A stretch of 64,000 bases of DNA from Siphonodentalium dalli (Eukaryota > Mollusca > Scaphopoda > Gadilida > Siphonodentaliidae). Location of the stretch: positions 217,340,373 to 217,404,372 of the forward strand of contig CP136061.1 of assembly GCA_032622095.1 (NCBI GenBank), written 5' to 3'. Positions 12,018 to 22,777 of the stretch are shown here, piece by piece. Below the pieces are notes generated by a model. The model had not been told where the DNA came from. It ran no database searches and saw only the letters and a program-made list of their open reading frames with translations. Both the position numbers and the translations under genes were made by a program. Numbering within the stretch: the first letter of the stretch is position 1; the number at the start of each line of letters is the position of its first letter.

Positions 12018-12235
12018 GGAAATGTCAGATAATAAGTCCAAAAAAACGACCGTTTGTTGAACTTAATATCTAAACATTTCCCTCAATAATTAGGGCGATC
12101 CTTCTGAATTTTATTTATATGTTATCTACTTTTATCACCTTAACATCCCTCCAAATGAATAATAAACCATTCCGGTGTACACTTCTTAACTGATTGGGAG
12201 AATCCATAAAGTATAGAAGGGTTAAGGCACAGGTA
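12018..12235 (+). repeat. Dispersed repeat, copy 2
   Basis: This is the partner of 7505-7735, with the same ordered landmarks. Confidence 0.55.
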
Positions 12236-12425
12236 TTACCTTAGAAATATATTAGCTGAGCTATTTTCAACATTAGAAATCCTCGTCAGAACAACAAAAA
12301 GTTATCAGGTATTGAACTGGCGGAATATTTTCTCTTCCACACAAACCCATATGCACTGGTGGAGTATAGGATCTCCACAACAGAAAAATACATGCGCGTT
12401 AATTTGTCTCTTGTTTATTTTACAG

Positions 12426-12578
12426 GACTTTCGTTCGTCCCATGGGTATTAAATTCTGAGATATTTCCGTACTGGGCACGTGGAACCAGTGTTTCCATAT
12501 CAACGACTGTGCATTGGCTGTGTGAATTGGTATTCGGTCTAACAATGCATATCCTGTTGGATGTCTTGTCCAAGCACG
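12426..12578 (+). CDS. SLC2A13: SLC2A13-like transporter, exon with TM10-TM11
   Basis: This is a 153-bp exon between TTTTACAG and GTAAGT, phase 1 at both ends. With the split Gly codon it reads GLSFVPWVLNSEIFPYWARG, followed by a helix ending in LDVLSKH. The P-W-x-x-N-S-E-I-x-P-x-W-A-R block is the conserved TM10/loop signature of GLUT-family members; the E..P..AR part is one of the motifs that define the sugar-transporter family. The second hydrophobic stretch (VHWLCELVFGLTMHILLDVL) corresponds to TM11. A near-perfect hairpin MITE begins only 21 bp after the donor site. Confidence 0.88.
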
Positions 12579-12599
12579 GTAAGTAGCTAAATGTAATGT

Positions 12600-12802
12600 A
12601 CAGTAATGCCAAAATAATCGACTCCTTAACAACAGCAGAATTTTGGGTAATATTTCAGGATTTAGTCGGAAATATGGCTTGTTGCCATTCATCGGAAAGC
12701 TCTCAGTGAGAATGGCAACAAGCCATATTTCCGACTAAATCCTGAAATATTACCCAAAATTCTGCTGTGGTTAAGGAGTCGATTATATAGGGCATTACTG
12801 TA
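12600..12802. mobile_element. Near-perfect 0.2-kb hairpin MITE, TA-flanked
   Basis: Two arms of about 95 bp (12600-12694 and 12708-12802) are almost exact inverted copies around a loop of about 13 bp. The ends read TA|CAGTAATGCC and GGCATTACTG|TA, consistent with a TA target duplication and a Tc1/mariner- or pogo-type non-autonomous element. The high arm identity suggests a recent insertion or conversion. It sits just inside the second visible transporter intron. Confidence 0.7.
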
Positions 12803-12981
12803 GTCTCCACATTCTGTTGACCACCGGACTACAGAAATGAGCGGTGGCCGTCCGGCGATCTGTCCGTAAATTAAGTTGCTTTTCGTGGTTGTCGAGCAAA
12901 TGTATAAAGATTACAGATTACATGCTTTATCTGATGGACAAAGGTTTACATCTTCCAACTTGTGTATTCAAGCAAGCCACT

Positions 12982-13437
12982 TTAAAGGTACTCAACCCGA
13001 ACAGAGGGTCCCCATCTCAACAGATTCCAACAACAACAATCCGATCAGAGGGTCCTATATTACTATTTCTTTGGCTTTGGGGGTAAAAAATATTTGATTC
13101 GAGTCGAGGAACCCATCAAACAAAGCTCAGAGTTATTAGATATTGATTTTTGAAATTTGTTATTAACTCGAGATGAGTACTAATAACTGCCGTAATCTGC
13201 TCTGGATGTGTACTCCAAATCTATTCAAACAGACAAGGATGGATAACTCTAAAATCAAGTGGTAAGTTCTGGGCCAGATAGTATTCCCGATAATGAAAAA
13301 TAATAGATTTATAAAATCGATATCTAACAAATCTGAGCTTTGATGGGTGACTTCCTCGACTCGAATCAAATATTTTTGACCCCCGAAGCCATTGAAATAG
13401 TAATTGAGAGGAGTTTGATCGGATTGAGTACCTTTAA
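12982..13437. mobile_element. Complete T1 MITE, TTAA-flanked
   Basis: It begins TTAA|AGGTACTCAA and ends TTGAGTACCT|TTAA. The halves are inverted copies (GAGTCGAGGAAC...CCATCAAA on the left, its complement on the right). The left half carries a small internal duplication of the GGGTCC block. Confidence 0.72.
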
Positions 13438-14009
13438 AATATGTTTTAAGCAGCGGAAGTAAGATTAATTGTTCCATCAATCGATTGCCGTATGCTTCAT
13501 AATGTTCTACCGACAGTAGCGGCCTCGATTGTTCAATTCACTAATATAAATGTATTGGGAAAACAAATGGCAAAGTTCAACTGAAATGTCTCGAATCTCC
13601 CAATGGAATACACCCCATTACGAAGCGGAAGGCAGTGACACAAATGCTCGCGCTGAGACGCTAACATCGAAATCACCAGCTGTCACTGTAACCAATCAAA
13701 TACCTTGGTTTTTAGTGCAATCGGATTATACATTAAGTTACCGATGAAATACGTCAGTCTTAAGTCGCTTTTGTGAATCACACAGTGACTAATTTATAGA
13801 AGAAAATCATAAGTCTTTATTACGCCACCGTAGTGTGGTGTTTCTAGCTTTTGGTTTTTTGATATCGCATGGTCGATCGATAATTCACTGGGTGATTGTA
13901 CATTCGGCAAACCTCGTCAGATTCCGTCACCGTTTCATCGTACCGATAATTACGAGAGTACAACTAAGATTGGCACATGTGTTTACGTCACCGGTGTAAT
14001 TGTGGGGAC

Positions 14010-14850
14010 ATGCTTCTATTATGAAGGTTTGCTATCCCGAAGGTCCGCTATTCTGAAGGTTCTCAATTCCGAAGGTTTTTGTTATTTTTAGGTTAATTCT
14101 ATATTTTAAAGTATTGAGACTAATTTGAGAGGGTTCATTTTCACAAAGATTCTTTATATGGAGTGTGCGCTCACATCCGAACTGATCATGCGCGCACACC
14201 GATACAGATACAGGAGGAAATAACTTAACTTAGAACATTAAATGTGATTTTGTTTTGTTTTCGCTGGTTTTCTTGAGATTTTATGTCATTACGTGGGCCC
14301 ATACCTTTGAATTCTTGGCATATACTATGAATGTTGTGGTATATATGGACCCTCCCGCATTGGGACATGACATAGGTTCAGTTGACTTAAGTGGTGTTCT
14401 GTGTGTGCTCCAATTTGGAGTTCAATATTTTAAGGGCCAAGTTTAGAATTTTATGGGTCCATACCTTTGAACTCTGGGCATATAATATGAATATTGGGGG
14501 GCATGTCTCTATTCCGAAGGTTCACTATCCCGAAGGTCCACTATTCCGAAATTTCTCTGAATGTTCGCTATTCCGAAGGTTCACCAATCCGAAGGTTCGT
14601 TATTCCGAAGGTTCTGTGTTCCAAAGATTTTTTTTATTTTAAGGTTAATTCTATATTCTAAAGTAACGAGAGGGTTCATTATCACGAAGATTCTTTTTAT
14701 GAAGGAAATAACGTAAAACATTAAATGTGATTTTGTTTTGTTTTCGAGGGTTTTCTTGAGTTTAATGTCATTACGTATGACCTTATTTCTCATTACATAT
14801 TCACGCCAAGGAGCCCACACAATTGCTATGTTACGATGCGATTTAATGTG
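14010..14850 (+). repeat. Two tandem copies of a block of about 480 bp with CCGAAGG minisatellite
   Basis: CATGCTTCTATT-GAAGG, CTATCCCGAAGGTCC, GGTTAATTCTATATT, GAGGGTTCATT and AACATTAAATGTGATTTTG occur in the same order twice, at about 14010-14290 and about 14495-14780. The CCATACCTTTGAA/GGCATATA block also repeats (14296, 14454). The CCGAAGG units of 13-15 bp recall the arms of the foldback at 1050-2350. Confidence 0.6.
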
Positions 14851-15025
14851 ATTATGTGTGACCTAATATCTCAATAATCTGAGGCAAGAGTACGCCTGCT
14901 AAAGGCGAATTATAACAGTTGGGGGTATAACGCTCAATAAATACTGGAGGCTATAACAAACTGCGCAGTAGAATATCGCTGAATGGACGAGTATGAGATG
15001 AGCCTAAATGCAATTGTGACTTTGT

Positions 15026-15160
15026 TTAAAGGCCCACTTAATTTTCGAGTCATTAATTTTTTATAGTATATACGGTTTTAATAACAATTTATGCCATAAA
15101 ATTTGAATAAACTACTATAATTCATCACCATTTGAAAGGCAGAATACTTCTATCTCCTAG
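15026..15160 (-). mobile_element. Truncated T2 MITE (TTAA|AGGCCCACTT family)
   Basis: TTAAAGGCCCACTTAATTTT at 15026 is the outer end. The following 110 bp match, in reverse, the right part of the complete copies (ACCGTATAT, GCCATAAAAT, TATAATTCATC). Confidence 0.65.
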
Positions 15161-15239
15161 TTTGAAACACCTTCAAAATACCGCGTCGTATATCTAGCAA
15201 TTAGCAACCAACATGTCCTCCTCGGCTTTCCATAGAATT

Positions 15240-15810
15240 CAACGTAATTTGATACTTATGGGTATTTGTGTCCGGGAAGTGTTTTGAACGGGTCAAATCG
15301 TGACCCCGACCTGACCTTGACCATTAAAACTGTCAATGCAAGGTCAATTTGGGTAAAACGGACAAATTTCGGCGAAATTTGATACCTAGGGATACTTTGG
15401 TCCGAGGAGAGTTTTGAACGGGTCAAATCGTGACCTCGGCCTGACCTTGACCTTCAATATGGCCAATCAAAGGTCAACTCGGATAAAACGGATAGATTTC
15501 GACGAAATTTGATACCTATGGGTACTTTTGTCGGGGGGGGGGTGTTTTGGACGGGTCAAATCATGACTCTGTCCTTACCTTGACCTTCAAAATTGTTAAT
15601 TAAAGGTCAAGTTGGGTAAAACGGACGGATTTCGACGAAATTTGATACCTATGGGTAGTTTTCTACGGGTGGGGGTGTTTTGGACTGGACAAATCATGAC
15701 CCTGACCTGACCTTGACTTTCGAAATAGTCAATTGAAGGTCAAATCGCACCTTTCACCGGAAAGCAGATGGGAAACAGCCCGGGTGAAGTCGGGCCTATC
15801 AGCTTGTGTA
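15240..15810. mobile_element. 119-bp tandem array with Helitron-like hairpin 3' end
   Basis: About four units of roughly 119 bp share GACGAAATTTGATACCTA, GTGTTTTGGACGGGTCAAAT, TGACCTTGACC and GGTAAAACGGA. The array ends in CACCGGAAAGCAGATGGGAA and a hairpin GCCCGGGTGAAGTCGGGC, then CTATCAGCTTG|T. The sister array at 37070 ends in CTAG|T, the CTRR|T form of Helitron 3' ends. A non-autonomous Helitron/Helentron with internal tandem repeats is the best reading; no Rep/helicase is present. Confidence 0.6.
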
Positions 15811-15812
15811 AT

Positions 15813-15995
15813 AAAGAAGACAGTTTGATGAAAGTAATGTATGCCACGAGAAACTGGAAAACTTGAAATATGGAAGTACGCAAATTTCCCGCATAAAATT
15901 TGAAAGCTAGTTTATAGAATAATTGTATTATTATTTATATTTATGGCTAATAATACGATCTTGGTGGCGTTACCATTTCTGACTATGGTTTTCTT
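15813..15995 (+). repeat. Dispersed repeat of about 180 bp (copy 1)
   Basis: The landmarks CCACGAGAAAC, GAAAACTTG, TTTGAAAGCTAGTTTATA, ATGGCTAATAATA, GGCGTTACCATTTCTGA and ATGGTTTTCTTG recur at 39757-39938. The end block alone recurs near 49683-49741 and, reversed, near 26195-26250. The type of element is unknown. Confidence 0.6.
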
Positions 15996-16124
15996 GTACT
16001 CATGTGTGGTTTTGGCTCAAACATGTCGCCGGTACTATATTAGCTATGTCAGCTTTAAAAATACTGTGTCCAGGATCCTATATTCGTTGAACTGTTTGCC
16101 TTTGTGGAAATTTTAATTTATGCA

Positions 16125-16149
16125 GGGGGGGGGGGGGGGGGGGGGGGGG
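16125..16149. repeat. Poly(G) run, 25 bp
   Basis: This is an uninterrupted G homopolymer. Its length is likely to be unstable and prone to assembly error. Confidence 0.9.
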
Positions 16150-16705
16150 TCAGGAAAAAACTCCAGGTGAAAATAGCAGGAAAAAAATGGGTGTTATTAT
16201 AATTTTTTAACTAACCATTCGGATGAAATACCAATCATGTAAGCTCAATGAAAAGCACCAGAAATCTCAGAAAACACTCATTGATTAAACTCTCCATGAT
16301 CAAATAACGTTCAGCATCCATACCCATATAGGTCACCCACACCAGTACATGTGTATATACATGCACGAAAGAAGTGTGGAGAGCAAATTATTCTCTCACT
16401 TGGTGACAAGCCCCGACCAGATGACCAAATAGTCGTCCAGTCTCTGGTTTAACTATATATAGTTTTCCATCTGCAGTCTGTTCCATTAACCAATAAAAAG
16501 TAATTGAAGAACACACTTACAAAATACATGTATTCTTTTCAAAATTTAATGACAGAAACACAAGGGCTTGCAATGCGATCGCTGCTCCACCACTCCTCCC
16601 CCATGCACTACCATTATGCGCCATGTATATTACCATGATGTAATGCAGGCGCGTATATAAGAACGGTGAATAAGGGCAGTGCATGAATGGAGGGGACGGG
16701 ACAGT

Positions 16706-16896
16706 GGAACGCACTACGACGACGACGATAAAGAGTGGCGGTGGTAGTGATAGTGATGATGAAGAGTGAACATGATGGTGACGATGATGATTATGATGGT
16801 GGTGATAATGATGCTGATGACACTGATGATGATGATGATCGATAAGGAGTGTGGTGTTAGTCAATGATGATGCTGCTGATGATGAATAGGATGATG
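16706..16896. repeat. Imperfect GAT/GAC trinucleotide microsatellite
   Basis: GATGATGAT/GGTGATAAT-type triplets dominate. The His/Ser-rich minus-strand ORF across it (16906-16517) is a product of this repeat. Confidence 0.85.
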
Positions 16897-16924
16897 ATTT
16901 TGACACAAGTCACTTTAATTATTT

Positions 16925-17410
16925 GGAATCAGGTAGAATAAAAGGCCGTCCGGCCACAGTGTTCCCCGAAAAAGTGGCTTCATTGGGGGCATCAGCTTTT
17001 CTGAAAAGTAACAAGGACCCTAAATCCGATACTAAATTTCAGAACAAAATGGGTGGATCGTATCCATATTCGAACCTGACCTGTATTTTGGGCTGATAAA
17101 CTACCATACTAAATTTGATTCAGATATGATCACACAAACTAAAGTTATCATCCGGAAACCAGAAATTGACAGGATTCCAAGTCGAAAAACGGCAATAACT
17201 CTCGCAAAAATGGGCGGAGCAGACCCATATTAGAACTTGACCTGTATTTTGGTCTGATAAACTCATCTATGAAATTTGCTTTTGATCTAATAACCGAAAC
17301 TAAAGTTATCATCCGGAAACCATTTCCGGACGCACGCACGGACGGCTATACGGACGCACGGACGGACGGACACCGGCTATTTTAATAGTCCCCCGAATTT
17401 TTTATTTTCG
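16925..17410. repeat. Pearl-like block: two units of about 150 bp plus ACGG microsatellite
   Basis: AAACTAAAGTTATCATCCGGAAACC ends two successive units, each with a CCATATT-GAAC-TGACCTGTATTTTGG block. GACGGACGGACG runs follow at about 17327-17372, then CCGGCTATTTTAATAGTCCCCC. Core repeats plus (ACGG)n is the layout of bivalve pearl-type elements. Confidence 0.55.
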
Positions 17411-17581
17411 TGGGACAACTACCAGGTTGCGTGTCACCCGATGAGTCGATATATATTATGTATACACATGCAGATCCCATGTTTTCATCTATATATTTAT
17501 CTAGCTATCTTTTTTATAATATCTCCATATATTTCTCAATATCCATGTATGTGCATTGGATCTGAGAATAAAGCATATTAT

Positions 17582-17993
17582 CAAGCCTTGAAATATAATA
17601 GTGTGTCTGTCATTTGCAGAATGAGGTCCCCAGAGGCTGAATTTAGTGACGCTATCCCGCACAGCGGGCTACCATCACCAAATTCACCCTCTGAGGACCT
17701 CATTCTTCTTTTCCGTATGCCTCATCTTCTGGGAATTATCTATATACTTCTGTTAAGTTTCTATATCCCCTAATTTGCAGAAGTTAAAATGCATAATCGA
17801 TGTGACTACTGGGTGAACATCACCAACTTCAACAGGGGAATTGACTTCAATCTGATCCCAGGTCTCCCATAGCAGTTGAGACCTAAGCAGAATGAGCCTC
17901 ACAGAGTGTGAATTTGGTGACGCTAGCCCGTCGTACGGTATAGCGTCACTAAATCCACCCGCTGGACCTTATTCTACAAATGACAGAGACACT
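17582..17993. mobile_element. 0.41-kb MITE with CAGAATGAGGTCC ends, next to the last transporter exon
   Basis: Outer ends read GTCTGTCATTTGCAGAATGA and, inverted, ATTCTACAAATGACAGAGAC. Each half is itself a hairpin (CAGAATGAGGTCC...GGACCTCATTCT). A second copy in the opposite internal orientation lies at 44580-44984. The right end is only about 42 bp before the exon at 18036, so the branch-point region directly abuts the element. Confidence 0.68.
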
Positions 17994-18035
17994 ATTTGAA
18001 GGCTTGCATATTATTACATGTTCTTATTATTTCAG

Positions 18036-18190
18036 GTACTTTCTGGGTGTTCGCCTCACTTTCGGTCAGTGGATTGATATTCGTTTGGATAACTGTTCCA
18101 GAAACAACGAACAAATCTGTGGAAGAAGCCGAAGATTTCTTCGCAGATCCATGGTTTACGAGGGAGCCTTATGTTTCTCTCGAGATATGA
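18036..18190 (+). CDS. SLC2A13: SLC2A13-like transporter, last exon (TM12 and C-terminus)
   Basis: The acceptor is TTATTTCAG at 18035. After the split Gly codon it reads TFWVFASLSVSGLIFVWITV (TM12), then PETTNKSVEEAEDFF and an acidic/aromatic tail ending YVSLEI and TGA at 18188-18190. The P-E-T-x-x-K-S-x-E-E sequence after TM12 is the canonical GLUT-family C-terminal motif (PETKG/K in vertebrate HMIT). The cytoplasmic tail is short, about 30 residues. The phase matches the exon at 12426, so the three exons form one continuous C-terminal part of about 180 residues. Confidence 0.88.
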
Positions 18191-18688
18191 TTCCAGTCCA
18201 GTCACCGAAACAAGATAAAAACAAACAAACTCCATTCTCGATAGCACATTTTCAACATGAGATTCTTGTCCTATGATAGTCTATGAAAACTCTGTAATTA
18301 TTCCTTGATACAGAATAATAATCTGGAGATTTATTTTGGACGACGTTAAATTTCACCTGACAATTAGAATCAACAGACCATACCATATATGCATGACGGG
18401 ATCATCCAGCAGTGAGACGCATATATTCCATTTCGAACAACAGTTGTGAGTTCTTAGAGCACATTGAGTTTTGAAAAACACCATCTTATAGTCCGTATAA
18501 ACACAGACGGTGTGTTAATGTGTTTGCTGATACGACACGAGTGCGAGCGCGGAAGGATTTAACGAGTGGCGCAACTTCAAGTTCTATCCTTCAGCGATGG
18601 GACAAATCCTGTATCGACAAACCCATTAGCATACCTGTCATTCTGTGTTTATTACACGCCACCAGTCCTAGATTCCGTGAATAATAAA
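18191..18688 (+). other. Probable 3' UTR of the transporter, with AATAAA at 18683-18688
   Basis: The first clear AATAAA after the stop codon is at 18683-18688 (within ATAATAAAAA), giving a 3' UTR of about 0.5 kb. Cleavage there is inferred. Confidence 0.4.
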
Positions 18689-19472
18689 AAAACAAACTCA
18701 CAATGTTTATTCAGGCACATATAGGGCTTGTTTTTCATGTGTGATTATGCTTTTATTTTATATTTCCGAATTCACTGTTGAGCCGAACGTCATTTACGGC
18801 ATGTGACGTGAACGGAATGAGTATATATGCGGCACATGGGGCATACGGATTTGTAAATATGGCACAACATGAACACTATTAATCTAGGAACAAGCTTGTA
18901 ATACAATTTGAGACGTGCCACCTCATGTGAGACATTTCACTTTGGGTGTCACAGTGAGGAGTTCATTGACAGATTATAATTCAGCTACCATCGGACGTGT
19001 ATTCCCAACACACACATATGTAATGTTATAGTCTATTGATGTTTGACAGACGAAGTTTGACGTTGTTCAATCTGGACATATTAAGTATTGAGTGGACTGA
19101 AGCTTCTGCCACTAGTTTTCTTTCAATTTATTTCACAGTTTTGTTTTGACACATACACTTTACCTTTATTGATAATGGTGATAATCTATTTAGTATAGAA
19201 ATGGTTCAGATATTGTCTGTTGTGGGCAATTGAGTTCTGAACTAATGAACTATTAAATCATTCCTATCCACGACGTCATCCATGTCCACGATTTTTAGTC
19301 ACGATTTACAAATGTCACCTATCCATCCAAGCTTCGTCATCATCGCACACTTCGTGTAAGATGCATGCCCATCACAAATCATTGCATCCATACATGTATT
19401 CGATTTGTCGGCTTCTCACAATGTCAGCTGCGATGGAAAACTTCAATTCTTGCTTGAATACTGATTAATAAT
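18689..19472. other. Intergenic sequence, nothing recognised
   Basis: I see no coding frame, RNA gene or strong repeat in this stretch. Confidence 0.4.
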
Positions 19473-19475
19473 TAA

Positions 19476-20119
19476 GGTACATTCACACACCGACAAACTT
19501 TCTGACAATTTGTGGAAGACGACGGTGTGTCGTCTGACTTATTATTTGACAAATTTCTGAATTGCACAGCATCAAAATGAATATTCTAATTATACTAAGA
19601 GCAGTGGAATGAGGGCAGTGGATTCAACAATAGATTTAATCATTTAATATGCAAACGTCTGACACAAGTAATGACGCCTGACCAAGCATATCACTCCTTA
19701 TTTTTGTTGCAAAATGTAGCCCTTTGCGATGAACTTGTTGAACTATAAAGTTACGTTCACGCAGCTATCAAAATTATCTGCCAAGTTTTCAGGAAATTCT
19801 TTATATATGGCTATCTATTGCACAATTTGAACGATGGCTTTGGAAATACAGAATATGTATTATCGCTTGTTTTATCGTTTATTAGAGCGAAAAATGCCAC
19901 GACTAATTCTTGCCATATACTTGAGGGCTAATTTCTGTCAAATGTCAGTTGTATAAGAATGTAAGGAATGACACACATCTCACTGAGCGTATTAGTCGCC
20001 CACAATAGAACTCGTGCTGATCCACATCCTGCAAAAATGCCAGCTACTTAAACGACCATCGGTCATGGTATTTTTGCAGTTTGCATTCAGTGCAAAATTG
20101 CCAGCGTATGAATGTACCC
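19476..20119. mobile_element. PIF/Harbinger-like MITE, TAA-flanked
   Basis: The ends are TAA|GGTACATTCACAC and GTATGAATGTACCC|TAA, an inverted pair with a 3-bp TAA duplication. Weaker inverted blocks inside include TGACAA / TTGCCAGCG. The size (0.64 kb) and 3-bp TWA site suit PIF/Harbinger. Confidence 0.5.
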
Positions 20120-21519
20120 TAAGCCATATATAGGGTAGTACAAAGGGCGTCGAGCGCGTATGCATATAGCTGCAAGTTTAATAGTCTGCATATGTTCACT
20201 CGATTGTATATTTGGTGGCATATTTACATCTCGTGAATTTTTTTTATATTATATGTGAGTGTGTAACGGTAGTTTAAATCAGTTATTGCCAAACTTATGC
20301 ACATTAAAAAACATTATTTTATGAAGGGCAGAAATTATCATAATTCTTATTTTAATTATAATTTAGTCCTTTGATTTTAATTCAATTTCTTGATACTATT
20401 GTTATTATAATTTGATTTTTAAACTTTAAGTATTAGGTTTACACAAAGAAGAAACATTTCTTGATACACACAAAACAAGAAATTCAAATTGAAAATCGAA
20501 ATTACAAATGTCAAACATCATTTTAAAGTAAGAAATAACAAATCAAAAATTGACTTTTAATATAACAATTAGAATGTCTATAGCGGTTTTAAGCATCAGA
20601 GTACAGAGTACACCTGTTACGTTCGCTTTTACCAGGTACATATATATCTGAGATCAAAGTAGGTCGAGAAATATGCAAAGTACTGTTCTCGTGTACTTTA
20701 CATGCCCCGAAAAGAATTCTTGATGTTATAGGGAAATTTTTCTTCCAGCCGACAATTTGATCGCACGAAAGTTGACATGCATGCACAACATGTATACGAC
20801 TTTTAAATCTGGAGACATTATAAGAAACAGAACATTTTTCGCGCTATTTCTCGGTCGGAAAGCTTCCGTTTTGGTTTGTTAGGATATGCACAATTTATCC
20901 TTTGTTTACTAAATAATTATTGACAGTAAAGTCTGTTAATTCCGTCAGGGAAAGTTCATATAAATGATACACCATTTCAATGTATATTTTTATAATTAAT
21001 GTGAGAATCATTTCAGTAAAGAAGGGATTGAGGGTACAAAACGGGCGTGTCGGTATTTTCACATACACTAAATAGAATAAGTTAAATATGGTGTACCTCT
21101 TCCGGGTCACAATTACAACATATTTAAAAAAGAAACCCCGTTTTCAAAACTGCAAAAGTTTTCTGTGAATAAAGCACAGGCAGAACTGAAGATTTGTTAT
21201 ATTTTGTCTATTCAAAGGCATAATATTGTGGCTTATTCCTGATGTAGCCGAACAAAATATTATATCTTGATGGATATAACAAGGTAGAGTTCTCCATTTT
21301 GCTTCCGCAAGATTGTTTGAAGTTTAAATTATGTTCGAAAAATATCCTGTAACTGTCCCGAAAGGTTGTATGTATTATATATACCAGAACAAATCTAAAT
21401 AAAATCATTATTAGTTGATAGAAGAGATTCCAGACAGGTGTATTCGTTCCATATTTATTATTTAATACCCCGGAAACTATAAAACTTGCCAGGAAGAGAA
21501 ATATACACTATTTTTAATT
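20120..21519. other. AT-rich intergenic sequence, nothing recognised
   Basis: Low-complexity AT tracts (20270-20560). Short ORFs on the minus strand (20589-21408) show no recognisable family. Confidence 0.4.
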
Positions 21520-21956
21520 TTAAAGGTACTCAATCCGACACGACGCTCCTAATTTACTATTTCTTTGGCTAAAAAATATTTGATTCGAGTCGAGGAACCT
21601 ACCCATCAAAGCTCAGAGTGATTAGATATCGATTTTTGAAGTTTGCAATTTCTATTGTTTGTGGGACAGTTCTAGCCGGTCAAACGGATGGTCTTGTAAA
21701 TAAAGATGGATAACTCTAAAATCAAGTGGTTATTATTACAACTTGATTTCAGAGTTATCCATCTCTACCTACAAGACCGCCCGTCTGACCGGCAAGTTCT
21801 GTCCCACAAACAATAGAAATCGCAAACTTCAAACATCGATATCTAATCACTCTGAGCTTTGATGGGTGGGTTCCTCGTCTCGAATCAAATATTTTTTACC
21901 CCCGAAGCCAAAGAAATAGTAATTTAGGAGCGTCTGATCGGATTGAGTACCTTTAA
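21520..21956. mobile_element. Complete T1 foldback MITE, TTAA-flanked
   Basis: TTAA|AGGTACTCAATCCGA at the left mirrors TCGGATTGAGTACCT|TTAA at the right. The two halves of about 215 bp form one long hairpin centred near 21737 (AATCAAGTGGTTATTATTAC). Arm identity is high, and landmark blocks include GAGTCGAGGAACC and GTTTGTGGGACAG. Confidence 0.8.
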
Positions 21957-22385
21957 GTTTAAGCAGTAGGGCATGCATTAAGATGGCCCGAACAACATAA
22001 AACAACAGCAACAGTTTATTCCTGTAGCAGTTTAAATGTGGGTAGAGAGAAATAGTGCTAGCATTTGAGTGTTACGACTAAAATTTATTGCACGCTGTCA
22101 TTAAAGGCACCCCATGTTAAAAAAAAACTTGTGATATTACGTTTGATACTGTCGTTTTGATGTTGTAAATATGTTGTTACTGAAGATTATTCCAACTGCA
22201 TATTTCGTTCTTTCATAATTAAATTATTGAGTGCAGAAAGTTAGTATTTTTAGATTTTCAGCCCCTGTCCCGTTAGCCCCCTTTTGATTCCTCTAGAAGT
22301 CACCTCATATAGCGGACAGACTTCCGCAAACATAGATACAGATATCCAGCCACCTGAAACAACCACCGGCCATATAGTAATTTCT

Positions 22386-22777
22386 TTAACCCTTTACCCA
22401 ACAAACCGGCCAAATAAAGCTTCAACAGCCTAAAATATCTCCGGTCTGTCTCAATAGAACTATACAAATATGGATATCATTGGAACCGGCTCCTTGACCA
22501 CATTGTGATAGTTACAGTTAGCCCTGTGCCAATGCATTCTCTTATATATGCGAGTCGACCATAGGTCGCCTCGCATATATAAGAGAATGCATTGGCCTAA
22601 AAAAAAAAAAAAAAAAAAAACACTTTTTACCATTTTTTCTTACATTCTTTAACAATTTTATAATTTGTAATGTGTTAAGCCAATGCATTCTCTTATATAT
22701 GCGAGGCGACCTATGGTCGACTCGCATATATAAGAGAATGCATTGGCACAGGGCCCTTCTGTTGGGTAAAGGGTTAA
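22386..22777. mobile_element. piggyBac-like MITE containing paired palindromes
   Basis: The ends are TTAA|CCCTTTACCCAACA and TGTTGGGTAAAGGG|TTAA. Inside are two palindromes of about 72 bp (22525-22596 and 22676-22747), each built from CCAATGCATTCTCTTATATA and its complement around a GTCGACC/TAGGTCGCC centre. They are in turn inverted relative to one another across a poly(A) run at about 22600-22620. TTAA plus CCC termini are typical of piggyBac-type MITEs. Confidence 0.65.

Larger units (their letters stand above)
5756..12425 (+). other. Transporter intron (6.7 kb), filled with repeats
   Basis: The intron is bounded by GTAAGT and TTTTACAG. It holds a LINE 3' fragment, T1 MITE debris, a dispersed repeat pair (about 7505-7735 and 12018-12235), a poly-C tract (about 11622-11638) and an 88-bp tandem array. 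I see no additional coding exon. Confidence 0.6.

Noticed and set aside
16517-16906. His/Ser-rich 129-aa ORF on the minus strand
   Set aside because: Created by the GAT/GAC trinucleotide microsatellite.
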